64,000 bases of DNA from Ailurus styani (Eukaryota; Chordata; Mammalia; Carnivora; Ailuridae), in assembly GCA_002007465.1 (NCBI GenBank), contig LNAC01000065.1, forward strand, positions 1,226,570 to 1,290,569, read 5' to 3'. The position numbers were made by a program, and so were the translations under genes. The notes beneath the pieces are model-generated. The model was not told the origin of the DNA. It was given only the letters and a program-made list of their open reading frames with translations, and did not search any database. Below, piece after piece: positions 23,761 through 33,999 of the stretch; the stretch's first letter is position 1; every line of letters begins with the position of its first letter.

Positions 23761-26700
23761 TATCTCTTTCCTCTTATATTGGAAATCTTAATCCCTGACA
23801 TTAACATAATTATTATCATATAAAAGATAGAAAATAGATTTGAAATAATAATGCCAGTATTATCACTGGCAGGGAGTTTACTGAAGTTTAAAAGGTCTTA
23901 CTGTACTTGTTATAAGGATGCAAAGTCAAATACTGTGCCCTTGTCTCTTGAAATAATTCTTTTATTGGTTTCTCAGAATTGTTTTATATTTTTAAGTATT
24001 GCTTAAGTTTAATTTTACTTTTGAAATAAGCAAGTTTCTTATGTTTCCAAAGTCAGAACTCATATGAGGTATGTTTGGAGAAGTATCACATTCATTCCCA
24101 ACCCTCTACCCTCCATATCAGAGTAATTAGAGAATAGAGATTTACCTTACTTTTTTTCACAACTACATAGAATTCCACCATATAGGTTTACTATGAGTTA
24201 TTCAGCCAGACCTTATTGATGAGCATTTGGGTTGTTATCCGTAGAATCAGCTTTCTTTTGATTCGTATTAGTATGTATTTTTCCATTCTCTTAACCAGAA
24301 CCTCTGCTTTTTAATTGGTGTGTTTAGACATATCAATGTGTTTATTGCTCTGTCTTTATGTTTTTTTATCTTTTCTTCTGCCATATCAAATCTTTCGTTA
24401 ATCCCACTCAGTGTGTTTTTTCATGTCAGATATGTTTTTCATCTCTAGAAGTTCGAACTTTCAATGTTTTCTGTATCTCTATAGAGATATACAGTATATG
24501 AACATGAATACATGAACATATGAATATAGTTTTTAAAATTTATTATTTTTAAATTCTAGTATAATTAAGTGTTATATTGGTTTCGGGTGTACAGTATAAT
24601 GATTCATCAGTTCTGTACATTGTTCATTGCTCATTATGATAAGTGTACTCTTAATCCCCTTTACCTATTTCACCCATCCCCCGACCCACCTCCCCTCTGG
24701 TAACCATCAGTTTGTTTTCTATAGTTAAGAGTCTGGTTTGGGGTTTTTTTGATTCTTTGTTTTGTTTCTTAAATTCCTCATGTGAGTGAAATCATAAGGT
24801 ATTTGTCTTTCTCTGACTGACTTGTTTCACTTAGCTTAATACCCTCTAGATGAATCCATCCATGTTGTTGCAAATGGCAAGATTTCATACTTTTTTATGG
24901 CTTAGTAATATCCTGTATGTATATACTACCCCTTCATCCCTCTATTGATGGACACATGGGTTGCTTCCATAATTTGGCTATTGTAAATAATATGGCAGTA
25001 AACGTAAGGAGTGCATATATCTTTTCAAATTTCAAGTGTTTTCATATTCTTTGGGTAAATACCCAGTAGTAGAATTACTGGATCACATGGTAATTCTATT
25101 TTTATATTTTTGAGGAAGCTCCATCCTATTTTTCCTGGTGGCTGCACCAGTTTGCATTCTCACGAACAGTATAGGAGGGTTCCTTTTTCTCCACATCCTT
25201 GGCAATGCTTCTTGTTTTTTGTGTTTTTTATACTAGCCATTCTGACTAATGTGAGGTGGTATCTCAGTGTGGTTTTCATTTGTATTTCCTTGACGATGAG
25301 TAATGTTGAACATTTTCTCAAGTGTGTGTTGGCCATCTGAATGTCTTCTTTGGAGAAATGTCTGTGCATGTCTTCTACCCATTTTTAAATTGGATTACTT
25401 GTTTTTTGGGTGTTAAGTTGTATAAATTCTTTATGTATTTTGGATACTAACCCTTTATTGGCTATATCATTTGCAAGTATCTTCTCCTGTTCAGTAGGTT
25501 GTCTTTTAGTTTTGTTAGTTGCTTCCTTTGCTGTGCTTCTTATTTTGATATAGTCCTAATATTTTATTTTTGCTTTTGTTTCCCTTGCCTGAGGAGACTC
25601 ACCTAGAAAAATGTTGCTGCAGCCAGTGTCAGGAAATTACTGCCTATGCTCTCTTCTAGAATTTTTATGGCTTCAGGTGTTACATTTAAGTCCTTAATCC
25701 ATTTTGGCTTTTATTTTTTAGTGGTATAAGAAAAGTGGTCCAGTTTCATTCTTTGGTATATAGCTGTCCAGTTCTCCCAACACCATTTGTTGAAGAGACT
25801 GTCTTTTTCCCATTTCATGTCCTTGCTTCCTTTGTTGAAGATTAATTGATCATATAATCATGGGTTTATTTCTGGGTTCTTTATTCTGTTCCATTGATCT
25901 GTATGTCTTTTTTTGTGCCAATACTCTACTGTTTTGATTTCTACAGATATGTAGTGTATCTTGAAATCTGGGATTGCAATACTTTAGTTTAGTTCTTTGT
26001 TTTCAAGATTGATTTGGCTACTCGGAGTCCTTCGTGGTTCCATACAAATTTTAGGATTGTTTATTCTAGTTCTGTGAACAAGGCTGTGGTTGTTTCGAAA
26101 AGGATTACATTAAATGTGTAGGTTGCTTTGGGTAGTATGGACATTTTAGCAATATTTGTTCTCCTAATCCATGAGCATGGAATATCTTTCCATTTGTTTC
26201 TGTCATCTTCAAATTCTTTTATCAGTGTATTATACTTTTCAGAGTACAGATCTTCCACCTCTTTGGCTATGTTTATTACTAGGTATTTTATTATTTTAGG
26301 CACAATTGTAAAAGGAATTTTTTTCTTAATTTCTCTTTCTTCTATTTCATTATTAATGTATAGGAATGCAATGAATTTCTGTGTATTGATTTTTGTATTG
26401 TGCAACCTTACTGAAGTCATTTAGGAGTTACAGTTTTTTGGTGGAATTTTTAGGGTTTTCTATTTATGGTATCATGTCATCTGCAAACAGTGAAAGTTTT
26501 ACTTCTTCCTTACCGATTTGGATGTCTTTTTTGTCTTTTTGTTTTCTGATTGCTGTGGCTAGGACTTCCAGTACTGTATTGAATAAAAGTGATGACAGTG
26601 GACATTCTTTTCTTGTTTCTGATCTTAGGGGAAAAGCTCTCAGTTTTGTCCCATTAAGGATGATGTTAGCTGTGGGTTTTTCATATAAGACCTTTATGAT

Positions 26701-26780
26701 GTTAAGGTATTTCCCTCTAAACTTATTTTAATGAGGGTTTTTATCATGAATGGATGTTGTACGTTGTCAAATGCTTTTTC

Positions 26781-26968
26781 TTTTTTTTTTTTTTTAATTA
26801 TCACATTATGTATTATTTGCCCCAGGGGTTCAGGTCTGTGAATCATCAGGCTTATCCATTTCACAGCACTCACCATAGCACAAACTCTCCCCAATGTCCT
26901 TAACCCAGCCACCCTATCTGTAGCCCCCCACCCCCCAGTTTGTTTCGTGAGATTAAGAGTCTCTTATG
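26781..26968 (-). mobile_element. Short L1 3'-end insertion inside L1
   Basis: A 188-bp antisense L1 tail (poly-T, 'ggttcaggtctgtgaatcat', 'accccccagtttgtttcgtg'). It is flanked by a perfect 15-bp TSD, gtcaaatgctttttc (26766-26780, 26969-26983), taken from the host L1. Confidence 0.93.
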
Positions 26969-27526
26969 GTCAAATGCTTTTTCTACATCTGCTGAAATGA
27001 CCATGTGGTTTTCATCCTTTTTCTTGTTGATGTGATACATCATGTAGACTGATTTGTGAATATTGAACCACCCTTGCATTCTGGGAATAAATCCCACTTG
27101 ATCATGATGAATGACTTTTTAAAATATATTGTTGGATTTGATTTGCTAATATTTTGTTGAGTATTTTTGCATACACTTTCATCAGAAATTTTGACTTGTA
27201 GGTTCCCTTTTTTTGTAGTATCTTTATGTGGTGTTGGTATCAGGGTAATGCTGGCCTCACAGAATAAATTTGGAAGCCTTCCTATCTCGTATTTTGGGGA
27301 ATAGTTTGAGAAGAATTAAATATTAACCCTTCTTTAAATGTTTGATAGAATTCACCTGTGACACCATCTGGTCCTGGACTTCTGTTTGATTACTGATTTA
27401 GTTTCATTGCTGGTAATTGTCTGTTCACATTTTCCATTTTTCCCTGATTCAGTTTTGGAATGTTATATGTTTCTAGGAATTTGTCTATTCTAGGTTGTCC
27501 AGCATATAATTTTTTATAAAGTTTTC

Positions 27527-27717
27527 TTTTTTTTTTAAGATTTTATTTATTTATTTGAGAGAGAGAGTGAGAGAGAGCATGAGAGGGGAGAAGGTCAGAA
27601 GGAGAAGCAGACGCCTCATGGAGCTGGGAGCCCAATGCGGGACTTGATCCGGGGAGTCCGGGATCATGACCCAAGCCGAAAGCAGTTGCTCAACCAGATG
27701 AGCCACCCAGGGGCCCC
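27527..27717 (-). mobile_element. CAN-SINE, antisense, inside L1
   Basis: Poly-T/aagattttatttatttattt, head complement ending cacccaggggcccc. TSD-like flanks ataaagttttctt and ataatgttttctt differ by one base. Confidence 0.93.
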
Positions 27718-28080
27718 TCATAATGTTTTCTTATAATCCTTTGTATTTCTGTGGTGTCAGTTGTTATTTCTCCTCTTTCATTTCTGATTTTGTTTTTGAG
27801 TCCTTTCTCCCTCTTTCTCCCTCTCTCTCCCTCTGGGAAATCTGGCTAAAGGTTTATCAATTTTGTTGATATTTTCAAAGAACCAGCTCCTGGTTTCATT
27901 GATATGTTTTATTGTTTTTTAAGTTTCTATTTCATTTATTTCTCCTCTGATCTTTATTATTTCCTTCCTCTTACTAGTTTTGAGTTTTGCTGTGCATCTT
28001 TTTCTAGCTCATTTATGTATAAAATTAGGTTATTTGAGATTTTTTATTTCTTGAGATATTAGTGTGGCTCATATTTTTTT

Positions 28081-28225
28081 ATTATTATTACTATTTGCCC
28101 CAGGGGTACAGGTCTGTGAATCATCAGGCTTACACCTTTCACAGCATTCACCATAGCACAAACCCTCCCCAATGTCCATAACCCAGCCACCCTATCCCTC
28201 CCCTCCCACGCCCCCAGTAACCCTC
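28081..28225 (-). mobile_element. Short L1 3'-end insertion
   Basis: A 145-bp antisense L1 tail ('ccccaggggtacaggtctgt', 'acaaaccctccccaatgtcc'). It sits at the 5' end of the host L1, with imperfect TSDs agtgtggctcat and agtgtgggtcat. Confidence 0.9.
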
Positions 28226-28244
28226 AGTGTGGGTCATAATTTTT

Positions 28245-28990
28245 TTTTTATTCTCTGTGTTCCTGGTTATTTTCTGTTTGATTCTAGACATTATGAAGTT
28301 TCTGGATATTTTTATGTTTTTATCAATATACTTGAGAACTCAGTAACTTGGAAACAGTTTCATTCTTTTGTGGTTTGCTTTTAAACTTTGATGGATGGAA
28401 TAAGAGCAGCTTTTAGTCTAGGACTTACGTTTTCTCAATTATGAGGCAGTGTCTGTGAATTACCAGGTTTCATAATATGACTGGTAGGACCTTATGCTAG
28501 CCATTTGTGGGCTTCAGGAATTGTTCCATCTGCTCTTTTTTTTTTTTAAGATTTTATTTATTTATTTGAGAGAGAGAGAGCAAGCAAGAGAGCATGAGTA
28601 GGGATAGAGGGGCAGAGGGAGAGGGAGAAGTGGACTCCCTAATGAGCAGGAAGCCTAATGCTGGGCTTCATCCCAGGACCTCAGGATCACAACCTGAGCT
28701 GAAGGCCCTCTGCTCTTTTCAAATGATTCTTTCCCTAGCTTCAGTTTCCTGACATGTATGTGCTTATCAACACTCAGCTAATGATTCCAGCAGGATTCTT
28801 GTAGCTCTCTGGAGGTTTCTTTCTGTGCAGCTTTTCTTTTCTCTGTTACTCTGCCTTGGGACCTCTAGTTCCCAACTGACAACTCTCCCCAGTAAAGTGG
28901 GACAATTAGGGGCTCACTTCATTTCTTCTCCCCTCAGAGATCTGTGTTCTGCATTGCCAATTTTGTTCTTTTCTTTCCCCAGTTATTTCA
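28245..28990 (-). mobile_element. Old L1-like sequence, antisense
   Basis: 'gattctagacattatgaagt', 'ggatggaataagagcagctt', 'atgaggcagtgtctgtgaa' resemble old L1 text also seen near 8150-8700. Interrupted by a SINE at 28540. Family and ends uncertain. Confidence 0.4.
28540..28708 (-). mobile_element. CAN-SINE, antisense, 5'-truncated
   Basis: Normal tail and middle, but the copy stops at 'acctgagctgaaggc' and lacks about 35 bp of the head (no 'ccacccaggcgccc'). The TSD tctgctctttt at 28529-28539 and 28709-28719 shows it inserted truncated. Confidence 0.9.
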
Positions 28991-29166
28991 GGCAGGGCGG
29001 TAATTCTGTTCCCTGTTACTCTACCTTGGCTGTACATAGACATTAACACTTGTCTTCTAGTTTAAAAACAAATAAACAAACCTCAAGGAAGAGATTCAGG
29101 TCTTTCTGTATTTTAAACAATTTTGGACTGAATTTATTTTCCTTTGCAATTTCTAGAAAATGTATT

Positions 29167-29364
29167 TTTTTAAAAGATTTTATTTACTTATTTATTTGTC
29201 AGAGAGAGAGAGAACACAAGCAGGCAGGCTGGCAGGCAGAGGCAGAGGGAGAAGCAAGCTCCCCACTGAGCAAGGAGCCCGATGCTGGACTCAATCCCAG
29301 GACCCTGGGATCATGACCTGAGCCGAACGCAGACGCTTCACCAACTGAACCACTCAGGCGTCCC
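29167..29364 (-). mobile_element. CAN-SINE, antisense
   Basis: Complete copy with a perfect 21-bp TSD at 29146-29166 and 29365-29385, beginning gcaatttctagaaaat. Confidence 0.95.
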
Positions 29365-29396
29365 GCAATTTCTAGAAAATGTATTAATATCAAATG

Positions 29397-29469
29397 TCAT
29401 AAACAAAATATAAGATGATTCAGTATACTAAGCTCAGTTTCAACATTTGTTTTCTGCTCATCCATGGTT
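29397..29469 (+). repeat. 73-bp donor copy of the SINE-internal duplication
   Basis: Unique intron sequence starting tcataaacaaaatataag. It is repeated without mismatch at 29585-29657, 188 bp downstream, in the same orientation. Confidence 0.98.
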
Positions 29470-29517
29470 TATGATGTGAATTTGCTTGATTCACTGATTA
29501 GAAGAATAGTTTATTCT

Positions 29518-29725
29518 TGGGCGCCTGGGTGGCTCAGTGGGTTAAAGCCACTGCCTTCGGCTCAGGTCATGATCCCAGGGTCCTTCATAAACAAAATATA
29601 AGATGATTCAGTATACTAAGCTCAGTTTCAACATTTGTTTTCTGCTCATCCATGGTTCCTCTCTGCCTACTTGTAATCTCTCTCTCTGTGTCAAATGAAT
29701 AAATAAAATCTTTAAAAAAAAGAAA
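29518..29725 (+). mobile_element. Chimeric CAN-SINE with its middle replaced
   Basis: The normal head (29518-29584, up to 'cccagggtcct') and normal tail (from 29658, 'cctctctgcctacttgtaat' to the A-run) enclose 73 bp (29585-29657) that are not SINE but a perfect copy of intron 29397-29469. The SINE carries an intact 18-bp TSD, agaagaatagtttattct (29500-29517, 29726-29743), so the retrotransposition itself was ordinary and the middle changed during or after it. The sister copy at 7082 has exactly 73 bp (7148-7220) at the replaced place. Confidence 0.95.
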
Positions 29726-30084
29726 AGAAGAATAGTTTATTCTAGGTAATTAGAAAAATATTTCATGACATGCAGTAAATAAAATAATTTGTATTTAATA
29801 TTAAGTTTGTCAGAAAACAATTTTAAAACTATCTTACATTTAAAAATTAAGACCACTTCAGATTATTTTTATAGATTCATACTTCTGGCTTATGGGCATC
29901 ATTGTTTTGCTTTGTGGAGTATTGTTATTGAAGTCTTTGTATAATGAACTGCATTTTTCTCAGGTTTTTTAATACCTCATAAAGTTAGAGTGACTTTCTA
30001 TAAGATTTCTCATAATTAGTGTATACATGAGGTAAATCTGGTATTATAAGAAGAGTAATACAATAATTTCAGGTGCAGTAGGGG

Positions 30085-30310
30085 ATGTAGAAAGACACTG
30101 GACTTCAGAAACAGTTAAGAAAGTAGAAGTTGGGTCTTGGCCCACTTTGTACAAGTTGTATTAACCTCTTTAGCCTTATTTTGTTCCTGTCTCACATAAT
30201 CTTTTTGGGCCTTATTTTCTTCTTTAAGGTATTTTTTCTCGAAGGCAGTTGTGGGAATTAGATACATTTTGTGAAAATACATGGTAAACTACAAATGCTG
30301 TATAAAAAAC
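30085..30310 (+). mobile_element. MIR SINE
   Basis: Sense MIR pattern: 'acactggacttcagaaacag', 'ttaacctctttagccttatt', 'gtgggaattagatac', 'aaactacaaatgctgtataa'. Diverged. Confidence 0.55.
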
Positions 30311-30401
30311 CAAGTATCATTTTGAGATTTACCCTGAGGATTTTAAGTTTCAAATAGTATGTAGTTGGAAAATTTGACTGTACCTGAGCCTAACATTTTT
30401 A

Positions 30402-30610
30402 TTTTTTATTTTTTATTTTTTTAAGATTTTATTTATTTATTTGACACAGAGAGAGAGAGAGAGAGATCACAAGCAGGCAGAGAGAGAGAGAGGAGGAAGC
30501 AGGCTGCCTGCTGAGCAGAGAGCCAGATGCAGGGCTTGATCCCAGGACCCTGAGATCATGACCTGAGCCGAAGGCGGAGGCTTTAACCCACTGAGCCACC
30601 CAGGCGCCCA
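30402..30610 (-). mobile_element. CAN-SINE, antisense
   Basis: Complete copy with 16-bp TSD gagcctaacattttta at 30386-30401 and 30611-30626. Confidence 0.95.
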
Positions 30611-31579
30611 GAGCCTAACATTTTTAATAACCAGAATTATTATCTTGGCCTGTGCTTTCTTTGGTTAGTTTCAGAAAATTTTTAAATTTGATTTTTGATA
30701 CCCAGTTTAATAGAAATGAGTCATGTTATCATTTCTTTCTTGGCAGCACAGCTTATGCACTTCAGCTACATATATGATCTGTGGGTTGTGGAGAGAAATA
30801 AGGATGTTGCTCAATAGCCCACATCTTTCAACAAAGAATACTTTTCAGTAATTCTCATGAGTTTCTCTTAGACATTAGGAAATATAGACCCTTAGATGTT
30901 AAACTAAATTCGTGAACTCAATATTGAGTGAGAAAATGTGAGGAACAGACCATTCAATTAGAGTCTATGTCCTCTCTAAATACCAGTGACTTTACCTGTA
31001 GAGTGAATTAGAAGACCTTGGTTTTTAAGTTCTGAAACATTTCCTGCAGAATGATACAGGAGCTGTTACTGAGACTCAGAATAAAAGGCTACAGAATTGT
31101 GGGAGGCTTGCCCTCTATTTATGAATCAGATTTTAGGTGGAAACCACAGTCGTTTCCTTGTTTCTCATTCATGCTTTAGCAGAGGATGTGATGCCATAGA
31201 TATAGCTTGGTTTGTAGTTTCTCTTTTAAGGTTCACACCACATTCTTTTCCTGTTTAGAAGCCACGGCAGTTTTAATATATTATCAAACCACAGAATGTA
31301 CCTTGCTGGATATTTAGTGGGGGGATGTGTGCTACGTATTATTTGGTAGACCTAGTACTGATTGTGGCAGTCTAGTTTAAGTGCTGTTTCAGAAATATAG
31401 CATAAGTAAATAAGTGCACAATATAGATAGATGTATTTGGGGTAAGTGGTATATAGGCATACATCTGCAGACTTGTGGAAAACAATTTTAACCCTTTGTT
31501 TATATTAATTTATATTTTAAAATAACGCTTTATGTTGTTTAACCTGAATATATGTTAATTTTCTTTTTTTCTTCCTTAG

Positions 31580-31663
31580 CGTCATGGCATGCCATGGGTT
31601 GCCTCTCATAAATGGACAAAGCTGCGACCCTTATGCAACAGTTTCCCTAGTGGGCCCTTCTAG
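31580..31663 (+). CDS. RASA2: RASA2 window exon 3 (C2B domain)
   Basis: This 84-bp exon has acceptor cttccttag and donor tag|gtaatg. Its first base completes a His codon. Then 27 residues follow, [19 protein letters not shown] and on to TVSLVGPS, ending with two bases of Arg. It holds the C2B loop-1 region and the '[10 protein letters not shown]' strand typical of C2 domains. Human RASA2, as I recall it, has IK where this copy has VM just before ACHG. A truncated L1 begins 10 bp into the next intron, and its TSD duplicates this donor. Confidence 0.95.
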   Translation, partial: RHGMPWVASHKWTKLRPLCNSFPSGPF

Positions 31664-31673
31664 GTAATGTTTA
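31661..31673 (+). promoter_or_regulatory. Authentic 5' splice site, TSD copy 1
   Basis: taggtaatgttta spans the last three exon bases and the first ten intron bases, and is also the left TSD of the L1 at 31674-32035. It is identical to 32036-32048. Confidence 0.95.
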
Positions 31674-32035
31674 ATTTTTTTTTAAGTTTTTATTTAAGTT
31701 CCAGTTAGTTAACATATGCTGTAATATTAGTTTCAGGTGTACAATACAATTAGTTCCAGGTGATCCAACACTTCCATACAACACCCAGTACTCATCACAG
31801 GTGCCTTCCTTAATCCCCATCCCCTCTTCCTCCCACCCCCCCCCCACCTCCCTGGTAATCATCAGTTTGTTCTCTGTAGTTAAGAATCAGTGTTTCTTAA
31901 TTTGCCTTTTTTTCCCCTGTGCTCATTTGTTTCTTAAATTCTGCATATGAGTGAATCAATCACACAGTATTTGTCTTTCTCTGACTGACTTATTTCACTT
32001 AATGTAATACTCTCTAACTCCATCCATGTCATTGG
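31674..32035 (-). mobile_element. 5'-truncated L1 3' UTR, antisense, next to exon 3 donor
   Basis: Poly-T followed by 'gttccagttagttaacatat', 'tttcaggtgtacaatac', 'cccagtactcatcacaggtg', 'ctctgactgacttatttca', 'ctctaactccatccatgtca'. This is antisense carnivore L1 3' UTR (compare 24540-24860 and 48235-48600). The perfect 13-bp TSD taggtaatgttta contains the complete 5' splice site. Confidence 0.95.
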
Positions 32036-32048
32036 TAGGTAATGTTTA
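32036..32048 (+). promoter_or_regulatory. Duplicated 5' splice site, TSD copy 2
   Basis: The same 13 bp as the real donor, so the nine bases scored as a donor (TAG|GTAATG) are identical. Use of this site would extend the exon by 375 nt, and the first codon after the joined Arg is TAA (31665-31667). Use is not shown by the sequence. Confidence 0.85.
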
Positions 32049-33034
32049 CTGAATTATTACTAGATTTTTTTTAACCTCTAAACAAACAATTTCTAACATA
32101 CCTTTATTTTCTATAAGTACACTGATTTTAATCCAGAAATGTAAACATCTCTGGATCTGAAGACTTAATATGTATATGGACTTAACAAATGATATCCTTC
32201 TTTGACAGTAGATGCTTCATCACATTGAAATGATCAGTGGTTGGTTTCCATTTGTAACCTGGAGTTAGGAATTCAGAGTAGGAGAGCAAATTATTATTAG
32301 ATTTTTAAGTTTTAAAATGTGACTTAAGAATTACAAAATTAAGATTCAAAGAATAAATGCTAAATGGCTATTTATGATACAAAGTTAAAGAATGCTTTCA
32401 AAGAAAGATCTTTAGTGAGTTCTATTTTACACTTGCAAACAACCAAGTCCTGTTCTTATAGAAAAAAAGTGGTTGCCATTTCAGATATGCTGGACTCTTA
32501 GACTGTGGAGAGCAACGTTAGTTTTATAGTAGTTAAAATGTTCTTTAAAACATAAACTTGACCTTCTTCATTCATCATTGGCCTTCCTACCTTCAAATGT
32601 CTTAGATTTTATATAGGTAAAATCCTGTTTTAAGAAATGCTAGCCGATAATTGCAAGGCAGTTTCCATATTTTTATCTGGAAAGCAGCTCAGAACTAAAA
32701 ATGCCTTTTCTGCTCATGGCATCTGTGCTCTACAGAGAGAATTCCAAGCTGTAGACAGACTGCTGAAGTACCAGAACATGGTAAAGTGCACCACATCATT
32801 GATTTAAATTATTTATGATGCTTTATGGAAAAACCTATAGCAATTTGTATATTTTGTATTTTATAACTTATGATTTCTTTCAGAGCCTGACTAGTCTGAA
32901 ATTTGCCTACAACTTTGAAGGTTTAAAATCAGGAAACAAAGAGCAAAATATTCGCTCCATACCAAACACATACATACATACACAGACACACACCCCTTCT
33001 CCCCAACATCAGGCTCTCTAGGTATTCATTTTAT

Positions 33035-33105
33035 TATTTTTATTAATTTTTCTTAATTCCAGAATAGTCAGCATACAGTATTACATTAGCTTCAGGTGCA
33101 CAATA
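33035..33105 (-). mobile_element. Very short L1 3'-end fragment, antisense
   Basis: 'cttaattccagaatagtcag', 'attagcttcaggtgcacaat' is the extreme antisense L1 3' end. T-rich flanks; TSD unclear. Confidence 0.6.
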
Positions 33106-33369
33106 TAAGTATTTTTATTTTTTAGAAAATCACGAGTAAGTCACTTTAAAAAATGTATATGTATGTATATAATGTACTTAGTGCCATGCCTAGTTCTTAC
33201 TGCGTGCTCAATTTGCACTGTTACTACTATAGATGGTTTTAAATTTGAAAGCAGATACTCAATCCTTTTACATTCATGCTATTAGAGGGATAAGTTCTGG
33301 ATGTTAAAACTGTTTAACCTAGTGGAGCTATTTTTTGCTTTTGTTTATAATCTGTAGCTGAAGACAAAT

Positions 33370-33520
33370 TCGTTGTTAAGAGTCATTATTGGTATGATAG
33401 TGTTCTATCATCACATAAGATGTTGAAGTTGGGAGAGGTTGGGGAAAGACTGCATGGGATTTCCCTGTACATTTCTTTGCAACCTTCTCTAATTATTTCA
33501 AAATAAAAGGTTTTTTAAAA
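33370..33520 (+). mobile_element. Old L1 3' end, sense
   Basis: 'gttgaagttgggagaggttg' through 'aattatttcaaaataaaagg', an old L1 3'-terminal pattern. Weak. Confidence 0.35.
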
Positions 33521-33926
33521 AGCCATGTTGTAGCTGAAGCCCAAGAAGTAAATTTAGTTAAGAATGCTTTTCATGTTCCTCAGGTATTTTTCAGCATAAA
33601 GGCACCCTGAATCTCACTGTCTTCCTTTTACCATTTTGATATAAAGTAAGCTTGTATATATAAAATAAGCTTGATAGTCAACCTAGTGTAGCCATAGAGA
33701 GAAAATACAATCTTGTCATATATCGCATATACAAACTTGTATTTTCTTTGATTTGAGTCTTTAGAGATACCTCAGATTTTTTTCCCCAAGTAATATTTAA
33801 AACTATAGTTTTCCCTGAGTCATCTTAACAGCTAAAGGGAGTCCAGGCTCCCTGGTTGGAAATAGCATGTTTTATAATTGTGTACTATTAAGTTCTACAA
33901 GGTAAAACTCTACCACATTGGAACAG

Positions 33927-33999
33927 GAATGACCAAAAGAAGACAAAAGTAAAGAAGAAAACAAGCAATCCGCAGTTTAATGAAATCTTTTATTTTGAG
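33927..33999 (+). CDS. RASA2: RASA2 window exon 4 (C2B domain)
   Basis: This 73-bp exon has acceptor gaacag and donor gag|gtaact. Its first base finishes an Arg codon, then 24 residues follow, [19 protein letters not shown] then IFYFE, in phase 0. It contains the basic '[16 protein letters not shown]' segment and the 'NPQFNE..YF' core shared by C2 domains. The lysine cluster lies where C2 domains often contact acidic phospholipids (inference). Confidence 0.97.

Larger units (their letters stand above)
24540..28060 (-). mobile_element. L1, antisense, 3' UTR and ORF2 (3.5 kb)
   Basis: The longest L1 copy here. Read on the - strand it runs from ORF2 (about 28060 down to 25000) to the 3' UTR (24540). 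The reading at 26420-26061 contains the L1 ORF2 pattern 'NIAKEVEDLYSEKYNTLIKE' plus 'NRWKDIPCSWIRR'-like text, and 26912-26694 contains 'KAFDNVQHPFM', part of the reverse transcriptase. Stops and two insertions (26781-26968, 27527-27717) break it, so it cannot be active. Confidence 0.9.
11173..31579 (+). other. RASA2: RASA2 intron between window exons 2 and 3 (20.4 kb)
   Basis: The largest intron in the window, dominated by antisense L1 of several ages (about 12.6-16.5, 20.85-24.5 and 24.5-28.5 kb), L2 (17.3-20.6 kb), nine CAN-SINEs, a 245-base gap and short L1 tail insertions. Stretches 11200-12580, 15960-16350, 16500-17300, 17600-18800 and 29750-31550 show no gene. The only open frames are decayed LINE pieces or chance. 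Confidence 0.75.
31664..33926 (+). other. RASA2: RASA2 intron between window exons 3 and 4 (2.3 kb)
   Basis: Contains the L1 at 31674-32035, a very short L1 tail near 33035-33105 and an old L1 3' end near 33370-33520. 32050-33030 shows no repeat that I recognise and no gene. Confidence 0.75.

Noticed and set aside
26061..26420. 119-codon open frame on the - strand
   Set aside because: It is a real piece of L1 ORF2 but is bounded by stops and insertions, so it is annotated as part of the L1 and not as a gene.
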